In this document: positions 16,477 to 24,375 of the stretch, one piece after another | How positions within the stretch are numbered: the stretch's first letter is position 1 | How the letters are laid out: every line of letters begins with the position of its first letter | From: an uncultured bacterium | GTDB lineage: Bacteria > Cyanobacteriota > Vampirovibrionia > Gastranaerophilales > Gastranaerophilaceae | Direction: 5' to 3' | DNA length: 33,416 nt | Assembly (NCBI GenBank): GCA_902783835.1 | Contig: CACZSN010000018.1 | Location: 1 to 33,416, forward strand | Position numbers and translations under genes: made by a program | The notes under the pieces: generated by a model | What the model saw: only the letters and a program-made list of their open reading frames with translations | The model's database searches: none | Told to the model about the DNA's origin: nothing

Positions 16477-16576
16477 TTTGTTCTCCTATGTCTTTATGGT
16501 AGAACAAATTTTCTTTTTATTCAATATTTTTACAATGTTTTCGATTTATCAAAACAGAAATTTTATTGGTTTAATG

Positions 16577-16603
16577 ACAAAAAAATCCTGCATAATTTCA
16601 GGA
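16577..16603 (-). terminator. Terminator of the LCP-to-aminotransferase operon
   Basis: On the minus strand TCCTG (16603-16599) pairs with CAGGA (16590-16586), 8-base loop, followed by seven T. It lies 16 bases after the aminotransferase stop. Confidence 0.75.
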
Positions 16604-16618
16604 GAAAGAATGGTATTT

Positions 16619-17728
16619 TTATTGTTTTTTCAGCCAATCCGAAAATTTATTCAAACCTTCTTTGAAATTTTCAATTTCTCCGCAATAGCCTACACGCAAG
16701 TGTTTGGGGATTTCCATCGCATCTCCTGGAAGAACGAGAACACCTGTTTCATTGAATAAATTAAGTGCAAAATCGTAAGAATTTCGAGGGTCATCATAAG
16801 CAACAAACGCAGTCGTACCGCCTTCAAGTACCGACATAGAGATTTTGGGTTCACGATTTACCCAATCGGTCAAAACTTTTTTTCCTTCCAACACTATTTT
16901 TAAATTTCTTTCCGAAATTTTGTCTTTATTTTCAAGTGCAACACAAGCAATATAATCGTCCAAAGCACTTATACTTATTGTATTATACTGTCTTTGAACA
17001 TTGATTTTGGATATAATTTTTTCATTTGCAACGACAAATCCCACACGAATTCCCGCGAGAGAAAATGTTTTAGACATTGAAAACGTTGAAATGCCTTTAT
17101 TGTAAATGTCTGCAATTGATGTTGTTGAAGAATTTTTATCGTGATTTAAAAATCTGTATACTTCATCACAAAGCACATAAGCTCCGACGTTGTCTGCAAT
17201 TTTTACGATTTCCAGAAGTTCTTCATCATTCAAAACCGCACCTGTCGGGTTGTTTGGATTATTGAGAGTAATTAATTTCGTTCTTTTTGTGACGGCATTT
17301 TTCAATTCTTTCAAATCGATATGCCAATTCAATTCAGGCTTAAGCGTTACCAATTTGACCTTTGCACCCAATTGTTTTGGGATAGAATAATGCTGTTGAT
17401 AAGTCGGAATGACAGAGACAACTTCATCCTCCGGCTCAATCAAACTCAAAAAAACGAGGGAATTTCCGCCGATTGCACCAAGAGTGACACTGACATTTTT
17501 TTCGGTCTTATTTTGATACAAATTTGCGACATTCTTTTTTAATCTTAAAGAACCCGTTATATCGCCATAATGAAGCGGTTTTTCAATGATTTCATCAAGA
17601 TTTTTTCCTGTCAAAGCAAACAGATTTTTAAGAGAAAAAGAATCTATGCAAGTCGTTGTCATATCATACTTTGCACGACTTTCATATTCATTCATAAATT
17701 CTTCTATTTTGAAAATATCAATTTCCAT
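16619..17728 (-). CDS. PLP-dependent aminotransferase, class I/II
   Basis: Fold-type I PLP enzyme of 369 residues. The active-site Lys is in STFSMSKTFSLAGIRVGF (SxSKxxxxxGxRxG), and the aspartate-aminotransferase-like motifs NNPNNPTGAV and VLCDEVYR are present. The C-terminal Arg that binds a substrate carboxylate is in HLRVGYCG. The substrate cannot be told from sequence; relatives include aspartate/tyrosine-type aminotransferases and capreomycidine-synthase-like enzymes. Its ATG overlaps the last 11 bases of the PEBP gene (ATGGAAATTGA contains that gene's stop), so translation is probably coupled. It is the last gene of the operon. Confidence 0.88.
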   Translation of the reverse strand: MEIDIFKIEEFMNEYESRAKYDMTTTCIDSFSLKNLFALTGKNLDEIIEKPLHYGDITGSLRLKKNVANLYQNKTEKNVSVTLGAIGGNSLVFLSLIEPEDEVVSVIPTYQQHYSIPKQLGAKVKLVTLKPELNWHIDLKELKNAVTKRTKLITLNNPNNPTGAVLNDEELLEIVKIADNVGAYVLCDEVYRFLNHDKNSSTTSIADIYNKGISTFSMSKTFSLAGIRVGFVVANEKIISKINVQRQYNTISISALDDYIACVALENKDKISERNLKIVLEGKKVLTDWVNREPKISMSVLEGGTTAFVAYDDPRNSYDFALNLFNETGVLVLPGDAMEIPKHLRVGYCGEIENFKEGLNKFSDWLKKQ

Positions 17729-18284
17729 ATTTTTTATAAACGCCGATTAATTTTGCGGTTTCAATTGCGTGATACGCAGCTTTTGCTTCAATATCTTTCG
17801 GCAAATCGTTTTCCGTAACATCAAGTTTTGCCGTATCGAGAGCATAAACCGTAAAACTGTAACGATGTTCGCCGTATTGAGGGCAAGGGCCCGTATAGCC
17901 GTAATGCTGATAATCATTCTTCAAAGCTCTTGCACCGACAACGTTTTCCCCTCTTGCAACAGAAGTTCTGTTTGCCGGAATATCAAGTAAAATCCAATGA
18001 TAAAATCCGCCTCTTGCCTTCGTATCAATATCTTGAACGATTATTGCAAAACTTTGCGTTCCGTCGGGAATTTCTCCCCAATCAAGATCAGGCGAAATAT
18101 CTTTCCCTCCGCAAGCTTCTTTTGCTTGTTCCCGAGGAAGTCTTTCGTTATTGTTAAATGTTGTTGAGGTCAATTTCATTTTATAAATTGAGCCGAAAGA
18201 TGTATCACTGCCAAACATCAGTGATGTTATTATAAAAACTGTCGCTAAGGTTATTAATGTTCCGAATAAAAAAGATTTTTTCAT
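17718..18284 (-). CDS. YbhB/YbcL-type PEBP family protein, exported or membrane-anchored
   Basis: Phosphatidylethanolamine-binding-protein fold, 188 residues. An N-terminal hydrophobic segment (about 5-25) indicates export or anchoring. Family signatures are CGGKDISPDLDW (the bacterial DxSP box), FYHWILLDIP and YTGPCPQYGEHRYSFTVYALD with the GP..GEHRY pocket motif. The biochemical role of bacterial members is unclear; they bind anionic ligands in a small conserved pocket. It starts 6 bases after the mazG stop and ends in TGA inside the next gene's start, which shows that TGA is a working stop in this genome. Confidence 0.92.
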   Translation of the reverse strand: MKKSFLFGTLITLATVFIITSLMFGSDTSFGSIYKMKLTSTTFNNNERLPREQAKEACGGKDISPDLDWGEIPDGTQSFAIIVQDIDTKARGGFYHWILLDIPANRTSVARGENVVGARALKNDYQHYGYTGPCPQYGEHRYSFTVYALDTAKLDVTENDLPKDIEAKAAYHAIETAKLIGVYKKYGN

Positions 18285-18290
18285 TTTTCG

Positions 18291-19079
18291 CTAATCTGCC
18301 TTTACGTCTATTGCCATATCATCTGAAACAAGTTTTTTTGCCTTTTTCCATAATGCGTCCCATTCTTCAAAAGTCAAATCCGCCAATGGTTTTTCGGCAA
18401 GTTCTTCCATTTTTCTGAATCGTTTCATAAATTTTGTATTTGAGCGGATAAGAGCCTGTTCAGCATCAATTTGATTACGTCTTGCAAGATTTACAACGGC
18501 GAATAAAATATCACCGAATTCTTCTTCTTTTTCGTCATAAGTTTTTGCTTCATCAAATTCTTTAAACTCAGACATTATACATTCTTTGAGTTGTTCGTCA
18601 CTTTGCCATTCAAAACCGACTTTTACAGCTCTGCAACTGATTTTTTGTGCGGACATAAGAGCTGATTGAGATTTTGAAATACCATCCATAAGTGATTTTC
18701 TGTGCGGTTTTTCTTCTGCTTTCAATTTATCCCAATTTGCCAAAATTTCATCAGTTCCGGAAACTTTCACATTCCCGAAAACGTGCGGATGACGGTGAAT
18801 AAGCTTGTCATTAAGACGTTTTGCAACATCTTCTATATCAAAAAATCCTTCTTCTTTCGCAATTTGAGAATGCAAAAGAACCTGCAAAAGAACATCACCC
18901 AATTCTTCTTTCAAGTGATTCATATCGCCTGAATTTATTGCATCAATTGCTTCGTAAGCCTCTTCAGCCATATTATGACGAAGGGAAGTATGCGTTTGTT
19001 CTCTGTCCCAAGAGCAACCGTTTTCCGAGCGTAAAATTGAAATTGTTTTTATTAATTCAGCAAGTGCAGGATATTCCAT
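18291..19079 (-). CDS. mazG: Nucleoside triphosphate pyrophosphohydrolase MazG
   Basis: House-cleaning enzyme that hydrolyses NTPs and dNTPs to NMP plus pyrophosphate. 262 residues from ATG 19079, which has AGAGG five bases upstream; a GTG six bases earlier is a weaker choice. It has two tandem all-alpha MazG domains. The first carries LRSENGCSWDREQTH and the metal-binding EExxE...D pattern in MAEEAYEAIDAI and LKEELGDVLLQVLLHS. The second carries EKEEEFGDILFAVVNLAR. Length and motif set match the E. coli type. It sits between the nitroreductase and PEBP genes with gaps of a few bases. Confidence 0.95.
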   Translation of the reverse strand: MEYPALAELIKTISILRSENGCSWDREQTHTSLRHNMAEEAYEAIDAINSGDMNHLKEELGDVLLQVLLHSQIAKEEGFFDIEDVAKRLNDKLIHRHPHVFGNVKVSGTDEILANWDKLKAEEKPHRKSLMDGISKSQSALMSAQKISCRAVKVGFEWQSDEQLKECIMSEFKEFDEAKTYDEKEEEFGDILFAVVNLARRNQIDAEQALIRSNTKFMKRFRKMEELAEKPLADLTFEEWDALWKKAKKLVSDDMAIDVKAD

Positions 19080-19087
19080 AGCCACCT

Positions 19088-19744
19088 CTATTCAAATTTT
19101 TGACCGTATTTTTCGTATGAAACAACCGTTTCAAATGATTTTCTTTTCTTAGGAAGGTTTTTGACACCTTCTTGTCTGTAACCCAATGCCAACATTCCTG
19201 CAATCATTGAGCTTTCAGGAATATTTAAAGTTTCTTTTACCTTTTGGTATATTTCCGGTGAAAAACCGGTAAGTTCATTTGCGAACGCACCAATTATGCA
19301 ACTGTCAATATTCAGCGATTGAGCTTGTAAATTCATAAATGATATTGAAAAAGAGCATTGTTCCATAGTTCTTGCAACCAAAACGGCATTTGTATTTTTA
19401 GCGGGATTGTAACCTTTGTTACTCAAAATTTGTTGAACTCCTTCTTCCGGAATGCCTTTTTCCACTAATATTTGACCGAAATTTTTGTTATTCCAAGCCG
19501 AAAAATCACCAAGCATAACAATTATATGCGATGCATCTTTGATTTGCTTTTGATTGTTCGCACTTTGAGAAAGAAGATTTTTCGTCTCATCATTATCAAC
19601 CACAATAAAATGCCAAGGTTGAACATTCATCCAAGACGGAGCCAATCTGCCCGCTTCAAGAATTTGTTTTATATCTTCATCAGAAATTTTTTTATCGGAA
19701 AATTGTCTTACTGACTGTCTCTGTTCTATTTCCTTCAAAATCAT
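19088..19744 (-). CDS. Nitroreductase family FMN oxidoreductase
   Basis: 218 residues, start ATG 19744 with AAGGAGTCGTT. The family N-terminus is clear: RQSVRQFSDKKISDEDIKQI (FMN phosphate-binding Arg residues), then LEAGRLAPSWMNVQPWHFIVV, and the C-terminal MIAGMLALGYRQEG flavin-binding segment. Members reduce nitroaromatics, quinones or flavins with NAD(P)H and work as dimers. The physiological substrate is unknown. Second gene of the operon, 9 bases after the LCP gene. Confidence 0.92.
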   Translation of the reverse strand: MILKEIEQRQSVRQFSDKKISDEDIKQILEAGRLAPSWMNVQPWHFIVVDNDETKNLLSQSANNQKQIKDASHIIVMLGDFSAWNNKNFGQILVEKGIPEEGVQQILSNKGYNPAKNTNAVLVARTMEQCSFSISFMNLQAQSLNIDSCIIGAFANELTGFSPEIYQKVKETLNIPESSMIAGMLALGYRQEGVKNLPKKRKSFETVVSYEKYGQKFE

Positions 19745-19753
19745 AACGACTCC

Positions 19754-21082
19754 TTATTCAGATAAAATAATTGTGAAATCGCTGTTTACACAATAAATTT
19801 TTGTCGGATCAAATACAAATTGGAAATCTTCAACTTCGGGAACAGTCTTTTTAAGATTATCCAAAAAGTCACGAGAAATTGCATTTGTATGACCTTGAAT
19901 TTGAGGGTGAGGCAAACGTCTGTATTTTGACGTATTTACAGTGAAACCTTCTTCTTCAAGTTCAGCCTTAATCTTTTCTGCCTTATCTTCGTTACCGGCA
20001 GTGTACATAATACCGGCAACCGGCAATTTTTCATCTTCCGCAGCAACGTGTTTTTTGCCGTAAACCATTCTGTTGATTACATCACTGCATTGTTCGGGAT
20101 CCAAAATCCAATAGCTTATATAACCTCTTTTGTTCGGAGCACCCGGAAGAGTTGCCGTTTCGATTTTGGACATATCCAAAGATGTTGCAAATGCGGCATA
20201 TTGTGACATTTGATAAAGGCTCAAATCACTCTTAACGTATTTATCAACAACTTTCAAAGCCGAAGGAATTTTGGGGATAACTTCAGGGTCTTTCAATCTG
20301 TTTGCCAATGCTCTGAGGAACCATTGTTGTCTTGCGGTTCTTCCGATATCACCGAGAGCATCTTTTCTGAATCTTAAAAATCCTTCAGCAGTTTTGCCGT
20401 CAAGCATATGTGTTCCTTTTGCCAAATCGATATGCAATCCTGCCGTGTAATCGTGATATCTCATATCCTTTTCAACATAAACCGGAAGTCCGCCTATTGC
20501 ATCAACCATTTCGCGAACACCTTCCGTGTTAAAAACGATATAATTATTAATTTTTATACCAAAAGTTTCTTCAATTGTGTCTTTTGCAAGTTCAATTCCG
20601 CCCAATGCGTGAGCTGCATTTATTTTTTGGACACCTTTGCCGTGAGCGATGTAAACTTTACTGTCACGGGGAATTGATAGGAAATTAACGCTTTTTGCTT
20701 TCGGATCAACGCTCACAACAACAATTGTATCAGAACGAGTACCGTCAAAAGGATCTGCATCTTTGCCGTTTGAGTCAACACCCAAAACTAAAATATTTTG
20801 ACGTCTGTTGAAAATATTTTCGCCGAATTTCGGTTTATGTTCTCTTGATAAGAAGTTATGTTCTTTGAAAAAATCAGTAATTTGTTCGCCGTTTCCCGAG
20901 AAAAAAGCGTAACCGGCATAAGCTATTGCGGCAACAGCGACAACCGATATAATTGCACCTATCGGTTTAAGCAAACTTTGTTTTTCGCTTTCATCTTCTT
21001 TTAAAAATTTAGAAAACGTTCTGCCGTATTCTTCTTGATTTAATTCTTCATTTTCATATCTGTTATCAAATTCTTCAGACAT
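19754..21082 (-). CDS. LCP (LytR-CpsA-Psr) family glycopolymer phosphotransferase with LytR_C-like tail
   Basis: Membrane enzyme that transfers lipid-linked glycopolymers to peptidoglycan or other cell-wall acceptors. 442 residues: a cytoplasmic Glu-rich N-terminus, one membrane helix (about 42-64), then the LCP catalytic domain with NILVLGVDSNG, DTIVVVSVDP and FLSIPRDSKVYI (catalytic Arg/Asp), KINAAHALGG and FLRFRKDALGDIGRTARQQ. The last ~100 residues (VAGIMYTAGNEDKAEKIK ...) resemble the LytR C-terminal domain. It heads the five-gene operon; a TTCTAT/TAGAAT promoter candidate lies at 21144-21116 on the minus strand. Confidence 0.93.
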   Translation of the reverse strand: MSEEFDNRYENEELNQEEYGRTFSKFLKEDESEKQSLLKPIGAIISVVAVAAIAYAGYAFFSGNGEQITDFFKEHNFLSREHKPKFGENIFNRRQNILVLGVDSNGKDADPFDGTRSDTIVVVSVDPKAKSVNFLSIPRDSKVYIAHGKGVQKINAAHALGGIELAKDTIEETFGIKINNYIVFNTEGVREMVDAIGGLPVYVEKDMRYHDYTAGLHIDLAKGTHMLDGKTAEGFLRFRKDALGDIGRTARQQWFLRALANRLKDPEVIPKIPSALKVVDKYVKSDLSLYQMSQYAAFATSLDMSKIETATLPGAPNKRGYISYWILDPEQCSDVINRMVYGKKHVAAEDEKLPVAGIMYTAGNEDKAEKIKAELEEEGFTVNTSKYRRLPHPQIQGHTNAISRDFLDNLKKTVPEVEDFQFVFDPTKIYCVNSDFTIILSE

Positions 21083-21166
21083 TTGCCCTGCTCACTAAAC
21101 TTATTATTGTTATCTATTCTACACCAAACATTATTTTTATAGAACACCTTCAAAAAAATTACTTGT

Positions 21167-21196
21167 TTGAAACTGACTTTTGTTTGTGCTTATATT
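21167..21196 (+). promoter_or_regulatory. Promoter at the methionine gamma-lyase-like gene, implying a leaderless message
   Basis: TTGAAA (21167-21172), 18-base spacer, TATATT (21191-21196). The ATG begins at 21202, so transcription would start at or within a few bases of the start codon. No ribosome site precedes that ATG. Confidence 0.5.
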
Positions 21197-21201
21197 TTAA
21201 T

Positions 21202-22434
21202 ATGAAAAATACAACAATTGAAATAATCCAAAAAGCCGAAAAAAAAGTTTCGGAACAATTCAGACTTACCGATGAGATAAAAGAATTCAATCAGGAAAAG
21301 GTTCTTGATGCATTTATCAAAAATCAAATCGGTATGCAGCATTTTTATACCGTATCCGGATACGGACACGATGATATAGGCAGAGAAGCACTTGATAATG
21401 TATTTGCGGATGTTTTTCACGCGGAAAAAGCTATGGCGAGACCGCATTTTGTTTCGGGAACGCATACTCTTTCATGTTGTTTGTTCGGATGTTTAAGACA
21501 CGGTGACAAACTTTTGTCCGTTGCGGGTTCGCCTTATGATACGATGGAAGAAGTTATCGGAAAACGCGGAAATTATAAGCAATCGCTTATGGGACATGGA
21601 GTTTTGTATGATGAAGTTCCGCTTTTGAACGGTATCGACATTGATTTTGAAAAACTTGCGGAAATGGTTGATGAAACGACCACAATGGTTTTAATTCAAC
21701 GTTCACGCGGCTATTCACTCCGAAAATCATTGACCGTTGAAACGATTAAAAAAATTGTTGAAACAGTAAAATCTAAAAATCCGAACTGTATATGTTTTGT
21801 TGACAATTGTTACGGTGAATTTACGGAAAAGCTTGAACCGACTGATGTCGGAGCTGATTTGATTGCAGGCTCATTGATAAAAAATGCAGGCGGCGGAATT
21901 GTTGAAGCAGGCGGATATGTTGCGGGCAAGGACGAATTGGTGGAATTAGTTGCGGCAAGCCTTACGGCTCCAGGAATTTGTCGGGAAGGCGGAGCTATGT
22001 TTAATCAATCAAGATTAATGTTTCAAGGATTGTTTATGGCACCGTCAATTGTTGCTGAAGCAGTAAAAGGAGCAATACTTGCATCACAAGTATTTGAAGA
22101 TATCGGATTTAAATCAACACCGAAACCTCATGATTTAAGAACGGATTTAATTCAAACGGTAGAGTTTGGTAAAAAAGAACCGCTTTTAGAATTTTGTAAG
22201 ACAATACAGGAATGTTCGCCTGTTGAATCTTATTTGACACCGGTGCCGGATGTGGTTCCGGGATATGACGATAATTTAATTATGGCAGGAGGAACATTTG
22301 TAGAGGGTTCAACGATTGAACTTTCGGCTGATGGACCTGTCAGACCGCCGTATGCGGCATATATGCAAGGCGGATTAAATTATGCACATGTAAAAATTAC
22401 GCTTACAAGAACAGTCGACAAATTGGTTAAATAG
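21202..22434 (+). CDS. Methionine gamma-lyase family PLP protein ("aluminium resistance protein" type)
   Basis: PLP enzyme of the group widespread in cyanobacteria and Firmicutes. 410 residues from ATG 21202; the start at 21163 adds 13 residues ahead of the promoter and is rejected. Seen: FYTVSGYGHDDIGREALD, RPHFVSGTHTLSCCLFGCLR (phosphate-binding region), CFVDNCYGEFTE, the PLP-Lys region DLIAGSLIKNAGGGIVEAGG, and MQGGLNYAHVKI near the end. All expected landmarks are present. Reaction inferred from family: Cys/Met-type beta- or gamma-elimination, not proven. It is divergent from the LCP operon. Confidence 0.93.
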   Translation: MKNTTIEIIQKAEKKVSEQFRLTDEIKEFNQEKVLDAFIKNQIGMQHFYTVSGYGHDDIGREALDNVFADVFHAEKAMARPHFVSGTHTLSCCLFGCLRHGDKLLSVAGSPYDTMEEVIGKRGNYKQSLMGHGVLYDEVPLLNGIDIDFEKLAEMVDETTTMVLIQRSRGYSLRKSLTVETIKKIVETVKSKNPNCICFVDNCYGEFTEKLEPTDVGADLIAGSLIKNAGGGIVEAGGYVAGKDELVELVAASLTAPGICREGGAMFNQSRLMFQGLFMAPSIVAEAVKGAILASQVFEDIGFKSTPKPHDLRTDLIQTVEFGKKEPLLEFCKTIQECSPVESYLTPVPDVVPGYDDNLIMAGGTFVEGSTIELSADGPVRPPYAAYMQGGLNYAHVKITLTRTVDKLVK

Positions 22435-22491
22435 AAAAAACGTTGTAAGAGTGGGAGAAAAAGCTTCTGCCTAAAAAAATAAAAAAAACAG

Positions 22492-22520
22492 TTGCAAAAT
22501 TTTTTTATTTGTTTTATTAT
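22492..22520 (+). promoter_or_regulatory. Promoter of tRNA-Asp
   Basis: TTGCAA (22492-22497), 17-base spacer, TATTAT (22515-22520). It ends 15 bases before the tRNA 5' end, a typical tRNA promoter position. Confidence 0.75.
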
Positions 22521-22535
22521 CATGACACAGGCGAT

Positions 22536-22613
22536 GGGATCGTAGCTCAGTCTGGTTAGAGTGTCTGCCTGTCACGCAGAAGGTCGCGAGTTCGAGCCTC
22601 GTCGGTCCCGCCA
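22536..22613 (+). tRNA. tRNA-Asp (anticodon GTC), integration junction of a mobile element
   Basis: 78 bases with CCA. GGGATCG pairs with CGGTCCC, the anticodon loop is CTGTCAC (GTC) in a CTGC/GCAG stem, and the T arm is GCGAGTTCGAGCCTCGT. On the opposite strand the last codons of a large serine recombinase run through the terminator and into this gene to 22556. This is the usual sign that an element has inserted at the tRNA 3' end. Confidence 0.96.
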
Positions 22614-24190
22614 TTTTTAAAAACAGTCTCTTCGGAGGCTGTTTTTTGTTGTATAGCCATTGTTTCAGAAGGTTCGATATGCTGTTTTGCTTGCTTATGT
22701 TCTTGGGATAATCTAAGCAACGTATCGAAGATGGGATGTAAGACTATATCAAGTTTTCCATTATAATAACTTGAGTTCGATAGTAGAAGTTTAGTAATAA
22801 ATCGCTTGTCTTCTACGTTACCATTCAAAAACATGTTTTCCGCATTATTAACAAAACAAAGTATTTTCTCACAAGTATTATAAAATTCATTATCTGCACT
22901 ATTTATTCTATCTAATTTACAGATTAACTCATTTTTTTCGGAATGAAACTCTTCGTTGAATTTTTTCCACTCATCTATACTTAACAATCCTTCGCATTTA
23001 TCTTCATATGCTTGTTTTATACGTTTATTAATTTTCTCAATTTTTCTATTTATTTGTATTTCTGCTTGTGCTTGATAATTATGCTTTTCATTATGAATAT
23101 CTTTAATGCAATCTTGGACTGAATTTATAAGGTCTTTTGATATTTGAATAGTACGCAAAAATTCAGCAATAGTTTTGTCTATTTGAACTTGCGAAATATA
23201 AGAATGTTTCTTACAGCCCTTTTTATAAGAGTCATTACAGTGGTAATAGATATACTGCTTACCATTTTTCTTTTTCTTTAATTCAGGAGTAAGCAATCCC
23301 CCACACACGCTACATCTAAAAATACCTTGATAGGGAAATTGAATGTCGTGAGTTCTCGTTCGAATCGTACCACCAAGTCTTTCTTGTATTGCATTAAACA
23401 GATTTATATCAATAATTGGTTTGTGTTTAGCATTCGTACAAATAAAACCTTTATACTCAAATTGCCCAATATAAAATATATTTTTGAACATTCTTTCTAT
23501 AGTGGATTTTGCAAGTTTCTTTCCATGTTTGTTAGTTAAACCTACAGGATAAAGCATATCGTTGATGGTTTTTGCGGAGTAGTTACCTGTCGCATACATT
23601 TCAAAAGCTTTTCTTACAATAGGACTTTTCTCTTCATCTATGGCAATTATGTGTTTCCCTGACTTATCCATCGTATTATAGTATCCAATTGGTGCGACTG
23701 AAGGATAAATTCCATCTTCAATTTTTGCCAAAATTCCTTTTGCGGCTTCTTCTTTTAGATTATCGATGTACTGTTTTGATAGTACAACTCGTAGTCCATA
23801 AAGCATTTTATCTTGACTTTTAGAATCCTCCGAAATAATTAAGTTCTCTTTAACAAAATGAATTTCCAAGCCCGAAATTTCATCGAGATCAACAACATCT
23901 TTGAAATTACGAGTTATTCTATCTGTTTTTTCGACAAGTAACTTGTTTACATCTTTATGTGCTCTTAGGTATTTTAACATTGCGTTAAACTGCTTACGTC
24001 CGGCTTTTTTAGCACTCATTGCTTCTCTAAAAAGTTCTACTATCTCATAGCCTTCTTCCTCTGCATATTTTCTAATAAGCTGTTCTTGTGCAGTGAGGGA
24101 ATATCCTTTTTCCTGTTCTTTAGAAGACACTCTTATGTATGCTACGGCTTTATTTGTTGATATTTGCGTATTTGCTTCTTTTTTTACCAT
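22556..24190 (-). CDS. Large serine recombinase (site-specific integrase)
   Basis: 544 residues from ATG 24190 (GGAGAAATTCTA upstream); the ORF start at 24238 overlaps the preceding small ORF and is rejected. N-terminal resolvase domain with VAYIRVSSKEQ (catalytic Ser22 after the YxRV motif), EQLIRKYAEEEGYEIV and EKTDRITRNF (catalytic Arg loop). Then comes a recombinase domain, then a zinc ribbon with CSVCGG and CNDSYKKGC, then a coiled coil (about 385-460). The last ~35 residues are translated from the tRNA-Asp terminator and the tRNA itself (GGTDEARTRDLL), so the native C-terminus is replaced by whatever the insertion site encodes. It is the last gene of a three-gene operon. Confidence 0.93.
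   Translation of the reverse strand: MVKKEANTQISTNKAVAYIRVSSKEQEKGYSLTAQEQLIRKYAEEEGYEIVELFREAMSAKKAGRKQFNAMLKYLRAHKDVNKLLVEKTDRITRNFKDVVDLDEISGLEIHFVKENLIISEDSKSQDKMLYGLRVVLSKQYIDNLKEEAAKGILAKIEDGIYPSVAPIGYYNTMDKSGKHIIAIDEEKSPIVRKAFEMYATGNYSAKTINDMLYPVGLTNKHGKKLAKSTIERMFKNIFYIGQFEYKGFICTNAKHKPIIDINLFNAIQERLGGTIRTRTHDIQFPYQGIFRCSVCGGLLTPELKKKKNGKQYIYYHCNDSYKKGCKKHSYISQVQIDKTIAEFLRTIQISKDLINSVQDCIKDIHNEKHNYQAQAEIQINRKIEKINKRIKQAYEDKCEGLLSIDEWKKFNEEFHSEKNELICKLDRINSADNEFYNTCEKILCFVNNAENMFLNGNVEDKRFITKLLLSNSSYYNGKLDIVLHPIFDTLLRLSQEHKQAKQHIEPSETMAIQQKTASEETVFKNGGTDEARTRDLLRDRQTL
22617..22650. terminator. Terminator after tRNA-Asp, within the end of the recombinase frame
   Basis: AAACAGTCTC (22621-22630) pairs with GAGGCTGTTT (22635-22644), one G-U, with a stable TTCG loop and T-runs on both sides. 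It ends the tRNA transcript and may also end the opposite recombinase transcript. Confidence 0.85.
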
Positions 24191-24206
24191 TAGAATTTCT
24201 CCGTAT

Positions 24207-24362
24207 TTATTGCTGTATAAAATTTTTATCCATTTCAATCAGTTTGTATAAGTATTTTGCTAATTGCATTTTATTTTCTTCTTCTGTAGTCAATTGAGTC
24301 GGAGCATGAATAATGACTTTTATACTATCTATATCCATAATTATATCAGAGGTGTTTTCCAT
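24207..24362 (-). CDS. 51-residue ORF between the replication initiator and the recombinase
   Basis: ATG at 24362 with a near-perfect ribosome site (AACGGAGGTAGTACA), stop TAA 24209-24207. It starts 13 bases after the replication-initiator stop and ends 16 bases before the recombinase start, so all three form an operon. The product is acidic and mostly helical (MENTSDIIMDIDSIK, then a helix around EENKMQLAKYLYKLI). There is no recognised domain. Its position suggests a recombination directionality or copy-control factor, but that is inference from location only. Confidence 0.65.
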   Translation of the reverse strand: MENTSDIIMDIDSIKVIIHAPTQLTTEEENKMQLAKYLYKLIEMDKNFIQQ

Positions 24363-24375
24363 TGTACTACCTCCG

